Below, piece after piece: positions 11,780-23,098 of a DNA stretch of 64,000 nt (positions are counted from its first letter, which is position 1; every line of letters begins with the position of its first letter). The translations under genes were made by a program, and so were the position numbers. The notes beneath the pieces were generated by a model, which saw only the letters and a program-made list of their open reading frames with translations, was not told the DNA's origin and did no database searches. Origin of the DNA: Dama dama (Eukaryota > Chordata > Mammalia > Artiodactyla > Cervidae); NCBI RefSeq assembly GCF_033118175.1, contig NC_083697.1, positions 24,960,001-25,024,000 on the forward strand, in the 5' to 3' direction.

Positions 11780-13245
11780 ATTAGAGAGTCAAGGAAAAGA
11801 TTGAGACATGGGTCATTAAGAGAAAGAGGAACTATTTAAAAACTGATCCTGAAAAATTGAGTTATCTATATGGAAAAATCTGGTACTGTAACATTACCAT
11901 ACTAAATACAAAGATCAACTCTAAGTATTTTCATGCAAAAAGAATAAAATGAAAACATTTAGAAGAAAGTATAATAAATATTTTTTGAATCTTGAAAAAG
12001 AAAAGGATTTTGAAAAGCAAGGCATCAACCAGAAAATAGATGGTAAATTTGACTATGTTAAAAGTAAGAATGCTGGCCTACCCAATGAAAAAGTATATCA
12101 CTAACTGGGAGATGGAGGCAGCACATGTAGCCAACCCAGATCTTGTATGACCAAGGATTAGTGTCTAGAATATTCAACAAATTCCTGTGAGTTAACAAGA
12201 AATTAAAACCGGGATAAACATTCCATAAAAATGAAAAACAAACAAACATGAATAGGCACTTAACAGAAGAGTAATAAAATGGCCAATGAAAATTTGAATA
12301 AAGTATCAGTATTAATTAGTAATAAAGAGAATGCAAATTAAGATACTGACTTTCCTTCTAATATATGCTGGATGATGAAAAATTAAAAACTTGATAATAC
12401 CAAGTGTGTGAGAGAATATCTGGAATTTCAGTATATTGTTCATGAGTGTGTCATCACTATATGTATGTAAGCCCCTGGCTACGTGCTTGTGTGCCAAGTC
12501 ACTTCAGTTGTGTCTGACTCTTTGTGACTCTATGGATTGCTACCAGTCTCCTCTGTCCGTGGAATTCCCCAGGCAAGAATACTGGAGTGGGTCGACATTT
12601 CCTTCTCCTGGGGACCTTCCTGACCCAGGGATCGAACCACAAACCTTTGGCAGGCAGGTTCTTTAACACTAGTGCCACCTATAATCACTTGATAATGCCT
12701 TGTAATTCTGAATGTTCCTATATTCTCTGATCTAGTAATTCTACTCCTAAGACTCCTAAGGATATAACCCAGAGAAATGTTTATTTATGTGCATCAAAAG
12801 ATATGTATAAAAAGGGCTATAGCATCACGGTGTGTAGTATAAAAAAACAGGAAACAACCAACCTCATAGACAAAAGAATGTATATGTAAACTGGTATATG
12901 TATATGTAAATATGGTATATTAATGCTGTGGAGTGTTATGGAACAGTGAAGATACATAAATGAACTATAGCTAGAACCGAGCACAAATGAAGCTTTGAAA
13001 TATAATGGTTAGTGACAGGAAATAATATATAAATAATATGGAAGACAGTGTTAATTTTGGAGAGTCAGGAGGGTTGGGATACAGGAGATATACTAAATTG
13101 AGATGAATTATTGATATTGTTCTAGTTCTTGGGTTGGATGGTGTGTTCATAGTTTGCTTTACAATACACACATATTTAAATATATTTTGCATGTATCAAA
13201 TAGTTTTAATATATTTTAAACATAAAAAATTAAAAGATAATACAA
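11780..13245 (+). mobile_element. Old L1M-type LINE, ORF2 end and 3' UTR
   Basis: Despite heavy decay, the order of landmarks matches the last part of L1 ORF2 and the 3' UTR. Seen in order are 'aatttgactatgttaaaagt', 'cagatcttgtatgaccaagg', 'taggcacttaacagaag', 'ggccaatgaaaatttg' and 'atgcaaattaag'. After the nested SINE come 'ctagtaattctactcctaag', 'atataacccagagaaatg', 'aaacaaccaacctcat', 'ttgggttggatggtgtgttc' and an A-rich end near 13210-13245. No reading frame survives. A Bov-tA interrupts it at 12483-12680. Confidence 0.75.
12483..12680 (-). mobile_element. Bov-tA SINE nested in old L1M
   Basis: Antisense Bov-tA with 'gtcacttcagttgtgtctga', 'ccaggcaagaatactggagt', 'gacccagggatcgaaccac' and the head ending 'actagtgccacct'. 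The 'tgtgccaagtcacttcag' start is the Bov-tA2-like variant. The host L1M resumes beyond it, so it is younger than the L1M. Confidence 0.92.
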
Positions 13246-14201
13246 AAAGGAGATCTGAGAACCCTTGTATAACTCAGGGATGATCCACTAAGGTGAGATA
13301 TTGGCAGATGAGAGTTGGAGAGAGGTTAATATCTCTGAGCATACCCTTTAAGAAGTGTTATCATTTTAAAAGTGATGTTTAAAGGTCATATGTTGACACT
13401 GTGATAAACAGATTAGGGAGAGCTCAATAAAAGTAGGACTCAGACCTTAGAGAATGTAGTTAAAGCCTTTATGAGTTTCCTAGCCAACCAGTGATGAGCC
13501 TCTTTGCCCCTCACATATCCCACCATTCGGCATATTCCCTTGATCGATGAGCCTAGATATCCCTCTGCTTACTCACCATCTCTGAAAGTATTATGATTTG
13601 GGGATATTTTCTCCCTAACCTCTTTTCTAATTGTTAGAAAAGGATTCACGGCTTCAGTAAACAACCCTTTCTACAAAACATGCCTCTGTCCTATTACTGC
13701 GACTTCTTAGGAGATTTGATAGAGATGAAATTACTTATTAGAGATGAAGAGAATATTAATGCTATGGTCTCAGTGCTGAAGCTGATATGAATCCTGGATG
13801 GATTTAATCACATGTAGAAAAACCTTTTGCTGAACTCTTCTATTGGGAATTTTATTAAATCTATTTGCTTCGTGGGTTCCTTGCTTGTAAAGTAGGTGCT
13901 AATTCTTAAGCTGTAGTAAAGCAGATTGAAATATCTTTAAAACCTGTGTTTAAACTTTCCCTTCAGCAAGATTGCTTGTATGGGATATGAGATATTTCAG
14001 CAGTTCAGCTTTGGATGCGTTTTGCCTGTTGCATTTGGTGAGTGTGATTAAAGTGATTTTTATTACATGAATGGTAGGTTATCTCTGGTTAGCTACTTCC
14101 TGTTCTAAGGACAATAGGGGTGAGTACTAATTCTTTTCTTTAAGAGTAAAATAGAAAATTACTTTTTCTAATTTATTAACATGAAAACATTGCCTTATGT
14201 A
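13246..14201. other. Unassigned AT-rich DNA
   Basis: No gene or repeat recognised between the L1M end and the hAT relic. Confidence 0.5.
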
Positions 14202-15375
14202 AGTGGTTCTTAATGTTTGGTGCATGGACTCTTGGGTATAGCCAGGACTTAAGATATTATTTAATATGTTATCAAAACACAGTGCAAAAAAAATGGTGAG
14301 TAAACCTGCTGGTGCCTTACCATGAATCAATGCAATGGCACCAAATTGTGCCAATAGCTGTTGTGTTCTTCACCAACATACTCATAATAAAGTTATATTT
14401 ACATACAAGCATATGTATTTTACCTGTATTTTACTTCTTCCTTGAAGAAGCAGTAAAATTTAATTGTGCATATCTTCAAACATTATGTGTGATGAAATAG
14501 AAAATATGCATAAAGCACTTCTGTTGCATCTCATTATACAACTGCAATACTTGAGTTGCAAGTTGAACTTGCTGCTGTTTTTCAGTGACAACAGTTTTTT
14601 TTTTTTTAACCTGAAAGAATTATTGAAAAACAAGCTGTAGTTATTCAGACTTAGGAAGTATTTAGAGCAAGTGTTTTCTCAGAAATGGACAAAATAAACC
14701 TGTTAATTCAAGGAAAACAGCTCATGATATTTGCTGCCATGATAAGATATGAGCTTTCAAGGTCTGTATAAGTCTGCAAACCAACATTTCCTAAATGATC
14801 AATGGATGATGTTGCAAAGGACACCAAAGGATTTTAATGTGATACAGTATGAAAGTTTCATTAATATGACCTTGGATTCTATATTGTAACTAACCTTTAA
14901 GAAACTACCCATCTGTTGAGTTTTGGTATAGTAATCAAAGAAGAATATTCATAATTATATGAAAAAGCTATTAAGATACTCCTCCCCTTTTGAACTACAT
15001 ATCTAAGCGAAGCCAGATTTTCTTTATCTGTTTCAACCAAAACAATGTATCACAAGAGATTAAATGCAGAAGCAGATAAAAGAATCCAGCTGTCTTCTGC
15101 TAACTCAGACTTTAAAGAGATTTTGAAAAATGTAGAACAATTCCATGCTTCTCACTACAGTTTTCTCCTGTTTTAGAGAATACAGTTATTTTTCATAAGA
15201 AATAATGGGGTTATGTTATTCTTTTGAAATGAACTATTAAATATTGTGCCTTAAAAAGTTTTAATGTCTGATATGGTCATTGTTGATAGCTATCGCAAAC
15301 ATAAAAGAAAACCTTTTGGGGGCCCTCAATAGTTTCTAAGATTCTAATATGGTTCTTAGACTCAAAAGTCTGAGG
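14202..15375 (+). mobile_element. hAT-Charlie DNA transposon relic
   Basis: The left end 'agtggttcttaatgtttggt' and the right end 'gactcaaaagtctgagg' correspond to the imperfect terminal inverted repeats of mammalian hAT-Charlie elements (consensus ends CAGTGGTTCT and its complement). Between them, transposase-derived sequence appears in order, including 'acctttaagaaactacc', 'aaaagctattaagatactcc' and 'ccaaaacaatgtatcacaag'. At about 1.17 kb the copy is internally deleted relative to an autonomous hAT. I could not see a convincing 8-bp target duplication. Such elements stopped moving long before ruminants arose. Confidence 0.8.
14958..15158 (+). pseudogene. hAT transposase C-terminal (dimerisation) domain relic
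   Basis: Read in the frame starting at 14958, this about 67-codon stretch matches the C-terminal end of Charlie-type hAT transposases and their domesticated relatives. It begins YEKAIKILLPF and continues with TTYLSEARFS, then STKTMYHKRLNAEADKRIQL. One TGA stop at 14991-14993 interrupts it. The N-terminal BED zinc finger and the catalytic DDE core are not recognisable upstream, so no function is possible. The dimerisation region is usually the best conserved part of hAT proteins, which explains why it alone is readable. Confidence 0.75.
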
Positions 15376-15551
15376 ATAATTTTCTTTTGCAAACTCTTGG
15401 TCTTTCTATTGCAGTGGTTTGGAGCAAAGTAAATAGAAAACTTTCAGGAGTTTTAGTATTTAACAGGAGAACTAGAAAGGCAACTGGATCCATTCTCTTT
15501 AGTTTTAGGTTCTGAGACTTGTCACCTCTTACTAAAATTGAACCCAACATT

Positions 15552-15658
15552 TATTCTCTTAACGAAAAATTTTTGAGAACCTTCTATATGACAAGTATTG
15601 CCCTAGAACTGGGAACATAGTTTAAAAAAAAAAAAAAAGACAAATGTCCCTGTTCTCT
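15552..15658 (+). repeat. L2/MIR-like 3' fragment with A-run
   Basis: The series 'gagaaccttctatatgacaa', 'gtattgccctagaactggga' and 'agacaaatgtccctgttctc' follows a common mammal-wide repeat block ('ctatgtgccaggcac ... ccctgccctc'). An A-run at about 15624-15638 interrupts it. The family could be L2 or MIR. Confidence 0.5.
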
Positions 15659-16117
15659 CTTAAAAATGTTATTTAAATACTGGATTTAGCTTAAATTGAT
15701 AAGACTGAAAGATTGTGTGAAGGTACTTCATGTGTATTTTGTCAACCAAAAAATAAGACCATTGCTGTAAGACAACAAAAGCATTTATTTGGGGCCTTAG
15801 GAATTATAGTTCTGGAGACACAGAATCTGGTAGAAACCCAAATATACTCTGAGGAGGGTTGAAAACCAAAAGGTTTTTAATGGAAAAAGAAAGAATCTGA
15901 TATAAGTCATATTGCAGAAATTATGATTGGGGCTGGTTGACTGGAACCATTTTTGTCTATATTTCATTAGTTGCTACGATTGTTATTATTCAAGAGTCTG
16001 TTGTGTAAGCATTCTTTCAGGACACTGTGGCCCAATTCAAAGTTCATGTTGCATCCAGGTGCAGTCATGCACAGGTTTGCTTACCCAAAGGTCTGGCTCC
16101 ATTTTAGTGCTCTCTTG
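15659..16117. other. Unassigned; possible decayed LTR, unproven
   Basis: The block 'gcatttatttggggccttag', then 'gagga' and 'ggctccattttagtgctctc', has the feel of an antisense endogenous-retrovirus LTR. I cannot match a family or find paired ends, so it is left unassigned. Confidence 0.25.
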
Positions 16118-16316
16118 GCACTGTAGTTAGTTAGTGGCTCAGTTGTGTCCAACTTTGCGACTCAATGGGCTGTAGCCCACCAGGCTCCCATGTCCATGGG
16201 GTTCTCCAGGCAAGAGTAATGGGGCGGATTGCAGTGCCCTCCTCCAGGGATCAAACCTGAGTCTCCTGCATTGTACGTACGTAGATTCTTTACCATCTGA
16301 GCTGCTTGAGAAGCCT
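16118..16316 (-). mobile_element. Bov-tA SINE
   Basis: Antisense copy from 'gtagttagttagtggctcag' through 'tccaggcaagagtaatgggg' to the head 'accatctgagctgcttgaga'. A local duplication (GTACGTACGTA) sits in the head region. It is diverged but nearly full length. Confidence 0.9.
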
Positions 16317-18050
16317 TGGTGTTGTAGACTCTGTTTTATTCATTCCTTCACAATTTAGTAGATGATTTCAGCTTTAAAAAAGGAATAAAAGTATTATCTA
16401 TTTTTATTGCCTAATGACTCTCATGTTTATGTATCTTAGTACAAAGTTAACCTATACTTTGAAAGGGAATCATGGACTAGTTTATAGCCTTTAGTTGATG
16501 AGGGTTTAATCAAGACTCGTGGCTGTCATATAACTCAAAGCACACACATGAGTATAGATGTTATTATATCATTGTTGGCTTCCCATCAGTAAATAAAAGC
16601 TCTGATAAGCACTGCAATAAAAGGATCTGTTTAAGCTTAAAAAAAAAAAAGAAGGCGGCAGCCTACTAGAAGGTAAATCAAGTCATTTAAATGGGAGACA
16701 TAAAAAAGTATGCTTTTTTCTTTTAGTGTAAAAAACAGCTCATTTAAACCGATCAAGTGATGGTATACTTCACAGATGGCAAAATGCTTTGGAATCCTTA
16801 GAGGAAAATAAATTCTTTTGAAGTACACACTTGAACAATTGAGGAACAGTCAGTCACCTGGGGCCAAAATCTTATTCCCTGTAATTCGAGTAGAATTCCC
16901 ACAGAATTACAGAGATTTAGAAAACTGGTTAGCAAGTACTCATTAAAAGAAAAATCGCTGTTGTCCAAGGAGCCTAAAATGGTTTTTTGTTCGCGTAGGA
17001 AAATGCCTTAGTCCACTTTGATACTGATTCAAGAATGTCCCTTCCAATGCTGTCAGAGTGAGGGTTTGCATATTTTATTAAAGTGACTTACTTGAAAAAT
17101 ATTGCTGTCCCTTTGCCCTCCCCCAGCTGCAAGTTCCCTTGTTGAAGCATGATTTCATAAATTTATTCTGAAATAAAATTTCTTTTTTTCCTTTGCTCTA
17201 CCCCTTCCAGCTGCAAACTTCTACCCTGCTTTGTTCAATAATTAATACATATGTTGAAAATAAGAACTCATCTCCCCCCCTACCCTTCCAGCTGGAGATT
17301 TCTAGCCCTTTCATGGTTTTTTTTCAGCTTTTTGTTTGTAGTAATATTTCATAAATACAGAACAAGTTCAGATTCTCTGGTTCCTCTTTCCAAACCCACA
17401 CTGTTGTCTGGATTGTCAGTGGTTCCGATTGTTGCCAGTGGAGATTAGTCCAGGCCCTTCCTCAGCTGCAACATTACTTTTGAACTCCACTATTTTTATT
17501 TTACTTTTGAATTCCTCAGTCCTAAAAATATTATTAAATGAGCATTAGCCAAGGATGGGCATGTTATAATTTTCTAGTATGAAAACTGAGGAGAATTTTC
17601 TTTCTGTGCTTGAAGATGATAGACATGGACCTTTTGAACTGGTCCATTAGTAGGTAATCTATAATTCCTTCATATGAATAATGTTAAGTGTATGAAAAGA
17701 TTTCAGTTGTTGACAAGATTTATTTGGTTCTACTTTGATACTCTTTGATGTTCATTTTCATTTATTTATCAGATTGCAAACAGCATATTCTGTTATTTGG
17801 CATTTTATGAAAAGACATTACAAATAATGAAGTATTCCTGATAACAGAGTGATAAATTGATACTTCTGTTATATAATCCAGTTTTGATTACATTAGTTCA
17901 TCATCTTTCTAAATACTCTTGAAAACATCTGTTTAGTAAAATGTCAAGTCTAGGAAACCATTCTATGTTATTACTACTAGGAACAATTTTATTTGACTTT
18001 TAATTTTCTTAAAATATTAAATCCTAAAACTTGGAAACAAGTATAAGTGT
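16317..18050. other. Unassigned DNA between Bov-tA and BovB
   Basis: No gene or named repeat. The only structure noticed is a threefold pyrimidine/CAGCTG unit at 17113-17300, listed separately. Confidence 0.5.
17113..17300 (+). repeat. Three imperfect pyrimidine-CAGCTG units
   Basis: Similar segments recur about 81-84 bp apart: 'ctcccccagctgcaagtt' (CAGCTG at 17124), 'ccccttccagctgcaaac' (17208) and 'acccttccagctggagat' (17289). The sequence between them is less alike. It could be an old local tandem duplication or a piece of a decayed repeat. Confidence 0.5.
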
Positions 18051-19272
18051 TCAGTTCAGTTCAGTCGTATCCGACTCTTTGCAACCCCATGAATCGCAGC
18101 ACTCTAGGCCTCCCTGTCCATCACCAACTCCGGGAGTTTACTCAAACTCATGCCCATCGAGTAGGTGATGCTATCCAGCCATCTCATCTTCTGTCGTCCC
18201 CTTCTCTTCCTGCCCCCAATCCCTCCCAGCATCAGGGTCTTTTCCAATGAGTCAACTCTTCGCATGAGGTGGCCAAAGTATTGGAGTTTCAGCTTCAGCA
18301 TCAGTCCTTCCAATGAACACCCAGGACTGATCTCCTTTAGGATGGACTGGTTGGATCTCCTTGCAGTCCAAGGGACTCTCAAGAGTCTTCTCCAACACCA
18401 CAGTTCAAAAGCATCAATTCTTCAGTGCTCAGCTTTCTTTATAGTCCAACTGTCACATCCATACATGACCACTGGAAAAACCATAGCCTTGACCAGACGG
18501 ACCTTTGTTAGCAAAGTAATGTCTCTGCTTTTTAATATGCTATTTAGGTTGGTCATAACTTTCCTTCCAAGGAGTAAGTGTCTTTTAATTTCATGGCTGC
18601 AATCACCATCTGTAGTGATTTTGGAGTCCAAAAAAGTAAAGTCTGCCACTGTTTCCACTGTCTCCCCATCTATTTCTCATGAAGTGATGGGGCCAGATGC
18701 CATGATCTTAGTTTTCTGAATGTTGAGCTTTAAGCCAATTTTTTCACTCTCCTTTTTCACCTTCATCAAGAGGCTTTTTGGTTCCTCTTCACTCTTTGCC
18801 ATAAGGGTGGTGTCATCTGCATATCTGAGTAGTTATTGATATTTTTCCCAGCAATCGTGATTCCAGCTGTGCTTCTTCCAGCCCAGCGTTTCTCATGATG
18901 TTCTCTGCATATAAGTTAAATCAGCAGGGTGATAATATATAGCCTTGATGTACTCCTTTTCCTATTTGGAATCAGTCTGTTGTTCCATGTCCAGTTCTAA
19001 CTGTTGTTTCCTGACCTGCATATAGGTTTCTCAGGAGGAAGGTCAGGTGGTCTGCTGTTCCCGTCTCTTCCAGAATTTTCCACAGTTTATTGTGATCCAC
19101 ACAGTCAAAGGCTTTGGTATAGCCAATAAAGCAGAAATAGATGTTTTTCTGGAACTCTCTTGTTTTTTCAATGATCCAGCAGATGTTGGCAATTTGATCT
19201 CTGGTTCCTCTGCCTTTTCTAAAAGCAGCTTGAACATCTGAAATTTCATGGTTCACATATTGCTGAAGCCTT
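18051..19272 (-). mobile_element. BovB (RTE) LINE, 5'-truncated, antisense
   Basis: About 1.2 kb of BovB. The 3' terminus lies at the left ('tcagttcagttcagtcg') and the truncated 5' side at the right, near 'cacatattgctgaagcc'. BovB is an RTE-clade non-LTR retrotransposon known to have entered ruminants by horizontal transfer and to supply machinery for Bov-tA SINEs. The copy includes most of the reverse transcriptase region and the 3' end, all broken by small indels and stops. Confidence 0.95.
18104..19256 (-). pseudogene. BovB reverse transcriptase relic
   Basis: Three antisense open blocks (19256-18972, 18658-18422, 18382-18104) carry recognisable RTE reverse transcriptase sequence. The first has FRKGRGTRDQIANI and the motif A block FIGYTKAFDCVDHNKLW, where the expected catalytic Asp (usual FIDYAKAFD) is Gly. 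The YADDT motif C is still encoded at about 18811-18826, in the gap between open blocks. The later blocks are the conserved DGDCSHEIKRHLLLGRK and LKLQYFGHLMRRVDSLEKT regions. Frame breaks and the lost Asp make it non-functional. Confidence 0.9.
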
Positions 19273-19314
19273 TACTGGCACTAAATAAATAACCCGAAGT
19301 GTATAGAATGTTCA

Positions 19315-19338
19315 GTGTGTGTGTGTGTGTGTGTGTGT
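19315..19338 (+). repeat. (GT)12 microsatellite
   Basis: Twelve uninterrupted GT units just beyond the BovB 5' truncation point. It is likely polymorphic in length. Confidence 0.97.
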
Positions 19339-19380
19339 ACATGTGTAAGATATTGTGTATGAGACACTAAAGGAGGTTTG

Positions 19381-19818
19381 GCCTCTTGCTTTGCTATTCA
19401 ATGTTGTGGCTGGAGTGAACTTTCTAAATTGCATATCTGATGGTGTCTCTCCCCTTTAAGATAAAGTCTAACTGCTTTACCATGACTTACTTACAGGTCC
19501 ATGATGTACAAGAGTGTTTATTTTCGCCTAACGTGTGGGCTTCTTTTTCCCATCACACATTTTACTTGGATAACTCTTGCTCATCCTACAGGCCTTCCCG
19601 AACTTCTCTAGCCAAAGTAAGATTCCTAGGTGTTCCTATAGCACCCTGTATTTACCTTCATTATAATTGTTGCTGCTGTGAATATTTTTGGTCAGTATTA
19701 CTGCTGATACCCCCTTTCCACTCAGACTGAAAATCTTATTTTCACTATTGTATATCCGTCCTTCATTTAGTAGAGACACAGAGTGGACATGTAGTAAATA
19801 TTACTTAAATGAATGAAT
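19381..19818 (+). repeat. L2 LINE 3' end
   Basis: The order of blocks fits the L2 3' end in sense orientation: 'ctttgctattcaatgttgtg', 'aactcttgctcatcctacag', 'gccttcccgaacttctctag', 'tagcaccctgtatttacctt' and finally 'tagtaaatattacttaaatg' with 'aatgaataag'. Strong divergence fits an element older than placental mammals. Confidence 0.72.
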
Positions 19819-22566
19819 AAGTGTTGAATTGTAAATCTTTTAAAGTACCTCTTAAATATGGAATGTGATTCCATATTGCTTTTTTATGTTGTTTACTTAG
19901 TTATTAGTGGTAATTAGAGAATACCTATTTTCTTTTATCATATTTTATCAAAGGATGAAACATAAGTAGGGAGATTACTGGTAGAGAATATTGGAGTTGA
20001 ATCAAGCAAGGTGCAGCCAGGAAAGGAGTAAAAGTCAGGAGATGAGATGGGGGTCTAGTTTGGGGAGTTTCTCATTCTGAGAGTTGGTATTTCCCAAGGA
20101 ATCAGCAACCATGTATAATGGCATGCACTTGCCTCCCACTGTTCACCTCAAGTGTTACCAATATCAAGTATGTCATTATTTATCTTTGCCCAAAGCATGA
20201 CTTCATCCACTAGTATGTCAGCTCCTAAACTTAGCACCATACTAGAATCATCAGATTCCCCAGTTGCCCCTCAGAACAATGACGTCTCCTGGTGTAAAAT
20301 CCAGGCATGGTTAGTTTTTAAAGCTCTTATGAGTGCAACGTGCAGCCAATTTGAGATCTGATATACTTGAAGATGGCAACAGAACTGTTGCCTTGGAATT
20401 ACATGAAACTCCACGAGCATGCTCAAGGAAGGGCATCTTTGGGTTAGAAAATTACCCAGCCACAGCACCACACCATACTTCAAGTCTTTGATTTCTTCTC
20501 AAAACATTTCTTATTTTGTAGTGGTATAATTTAAAACTGTATTTATTTATACTAATAGAGTCACTCTGTTTTCAGGAATGCTGAAATAAATGTCTACTTT
20601 GTCAAGAAAAAACAAATACATATGAAAAAATAATCTATTTTCTTACCTTTCTTAAACCTATGCCACAAAAAGAACTTAAATTTTTCATAATCATATAATA
20701 AAGATAAAACAGAGCCTCTATTACTCCTGAGTCCATTGACACAGAGGGCATATTAAAGTTTCATGCAGGAGCTTAAATTTAAGCACAGACTTAAAAAAAA
20801 GAAAGCACAAATATTCTGGTTTGTTTTTTCTTTAGTAAGTCCAGGATCATTCTATCATTCATTAACCTATAAAAGCAAAGTTACTATGATAGTTGCTTCT
20901 TTAGAATACATGTGCTCATTCATTTTATCCATTATCTCTGAAAATGTGAAGTGAGGTTCTCTTTTAAAGAATGTCTTTTCTTTATAACATCTAGAATACT
21001 ATCCTTTTGAAAAGTTTTCAGTTTATCAATGTTTGACATATTTGTCATATTAGCATTCCTTATTTCCCTTCACTTTCTCCTCCAAAATAGCTGCATTTTA
21101 CTTACAACCAAGGAAGGTTAAAATTTTCTTTCAATTTGCTCTCAAAATTCTGTCCTTCCCAATCAAAATTTGAGAACAATATTTTGCCAAAAGATTCTTA
21201 CTTAACATCCTTACTTTTCAAGTGATTTACTTTGTCTATAAACAGGACCTAAGCCAGAGATTGTCACCGGCCTTTTTACTTCTTTCACTTAAGTTGGATT
21301 GGGAGGTAGGGAGTGTAAGTGAGGGGAGGGGATCAGCAGAGCATAAAAAGGAAAGGAACCTGTACTCAATTCAGCCATCAAATGAATCACATAGAATTGA
21401 ACACTTGACAAATAACTGTGCAGTTAACATGATTTTTGGAGTCACTAAAGATTTCAACCAGACTCTAGAAATTTGATTCAAACAAACAAACCTTCTTGGT
21501 TACCCAAAGATTGTTTGCTGAAGGTGTTCTTTTTCCCTACAACCAGATGCTTCTAAGCATGGAAAGTGGAGCTGAGAAACCAGGGAGGACTCCCTCTTGG
21601 GGGTTAGTTAGGGATACAGAAAAGCGGACTGCTTTGAAATGTTGTTGAGATGTTGGAATTCCGCCTTCTGAATCATGCTGTAACACTCTATCCACTTTAC
21701 CAAAATTGTATATTCAACTTTATGATGATCATTAATAAAAGAGAAAAAGCTGCTTGGTTTTTTTCTTTTTTTTTTTTCTTTTGAGTCATTTTAATGTGAG
21801 CCTCAAACCATTACCCTCCAGCCCTTTAATTTTTATTTCCAACATTTAACTTCCAGCTCATTAGTGACATTCTAGTTCTTTGATTACTTTCTCAGCTCTT
21901 TAGTTTTAATTTCCAACATTTTCTTAAATGAATTGTCTTTGAAGCCAGGACTGGGTTTTACGTAGAAGGTTGTTATTTACTTTAAATCTCCATTACAATT
22001 CTAGTTTCTGTATAGTTTTTTGCTGTTTTAAAACAGGAGGAGACCATCATCTTCTCTGAGGAGCTTCTCCAGTGATTCTGGTAAGCTGCCAGATTTGGGA
22101 ACTCATTGCTCTAGAAAACAAAGTATTTACTAAGTGAGATTTAAAAATTTCTGTTGACTAGTATAGCATAGTCAGTGAAACTCTACTGATAACTGTAAGA
22201 TCATAAGATAATTTGTCTAACAGAAAGTGTGTATGAGCCCATTGGATATTAAAAGAATAGAAACTTCAAATCTGTGCATTTTATCCTCCCACTTAAAAAA
22301 AATACTGGAAAATAGCTTCTACCTCTTAAATTGCAAGTTTGGAATAATAATGCAAGTAGACTGTAAGAGATGCAGAGGTGAATTAAGAGAATCGTGCTCA
22401 TCAGAGACCATAGAAAAAAACAAAAATGCTACGATGTTAGAATATCATCCAAGTATTTCGATGTATTTTGGGGAGAACTGTGTTGAAGGCATCAAGAAGG
22501 AAGAAACAGATGTTCTAGGTCTCTCTGCTGTTTCACATTTTAAAATTTTTCTATTTTTTGTTTTCT
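19819..22566. other. Unassigned DNA, about 2.7 kb
   Basis: This is the longest block in the first half without a confident feature. A 123-codon frame at 22227-22598 runs into the MaLR element and has no recognisable domain. A T-rich stretch lies near 21760-21782. Confidence 0.5.
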
Positions 22567-22606
22567 CTTGCTGCCATAACAAATTACCACAAACTTAGTG
22601 GGTAAA

Positions 22607-22989
22607 AGGAAGTTCCCGAGGAACTTCAACACTCTCTTTCTCGTGGTGATACTTCTCCCCTCTGGGTGGCCTCAAACAGATGATGAAGAACTCATATTGC
22701 CCTCTAGCACCCAATGAAAGATTCTTAAAATTCTACATCAAACTTTCCACTTGGGAATTGAAAATACTTACCAATTTGCTAAGAGTCTTCTCAAGATAAA
22801 AGGATTAATGAAAACTATAAGCCAGGTTGTTAAAGGATGTGAAGTCTGTCAGAAGAATAATCCCCGTAACAACCAGTCAGCTCTTCCAGATTTACAGCAT
22901 ACAGGAAGATATCCCGGAGAGGACTGGCAGATAGACTTCACTCATGCCAAAACTGAAGAGACATCAATGCCTGACTACTGGTTTGGGTT
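22607..22989 (+). pseudogene. Endogenous retrovirus integrase N-terminal remnant
   Basis: In the frame with codons at 22736 (His) and 22748 (His), the sequence shows the integrase zinc-binding pattern His-x3-His-x29-Cys-x2-Cys. The start of the integrase core follows about 30 residues later (GRYPGEDWQIDFTH, with the first catalytic Asp position in DFTH). Spacing and wording resemble gammaretrovirus-like (class I) pol. One TGA at 22715-22717 interrupts an otherwise open frame. The rest of the core, the other catalytic acidic residues and all other viral genes are absent. It is a defunct fragment. Confidence 0.78.
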
Positions 22990-23098
22990 GACTGGAGAAG
23001 GAAATAGCAACCCACTCCAGTATTTTGACCTGGAGAATTCCATGGACGGTCTATGGGGTCACAAAGAGTTGGACACGACTGAGCGACTTTCGCTTCCC
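22990..23098 (+). mobile_element. Bov-A SINE 3' unit ending the chimeric insert
   Basis: Starts at 'ctggagaaggaaatagcaac', continues 'ccactccagtattttgacct' and ends 'gacacgactgagcgacttt' with 'cgcttccc'. It has no tRNA head. It abuts the integrase remnant directly and its end coincides with the target duplication. Confidence 0.9.

Larger units (their letters stand above)
22607..23098 (+). mobile_element. Chimeric insert: retroviral pol fragment joined to Bov-A
   Basis: A 492-bp segment lies between near-identical 11-12 bp repeats (TAGTGGGTAAA at 22596-22606; TAGTGGGTTAAA at 23099-23110) that interrupt an otherwise continuous MaLR LTR. This pattern indicates a target-site duplication around the whole insert. 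The insert is not one known element. Its first about 383 bp encode a retroviral integrase remnant and its last about 109 bp are the 3' Bov-A SINE end. The simplest reading is one retroposition of a fused transcript. The alternative is a SINE inserted later into an ERV fragment followed by deletion. Confidence 0.65.

Noticed and set aside
15730..16117. Possible ERV LTR
   Set aside because: There is a general resemblance to antisense LTR sequence, but no family match, no TG/CA ends and no target duplication.
18165..18719. 184-codon plus-strand frame
   Set aside because: It is the reverse strand of the BovB reverse transcriptase region. The antisense frames carry the recognisable protein motifs, so the plus-strand frame is a shadow.
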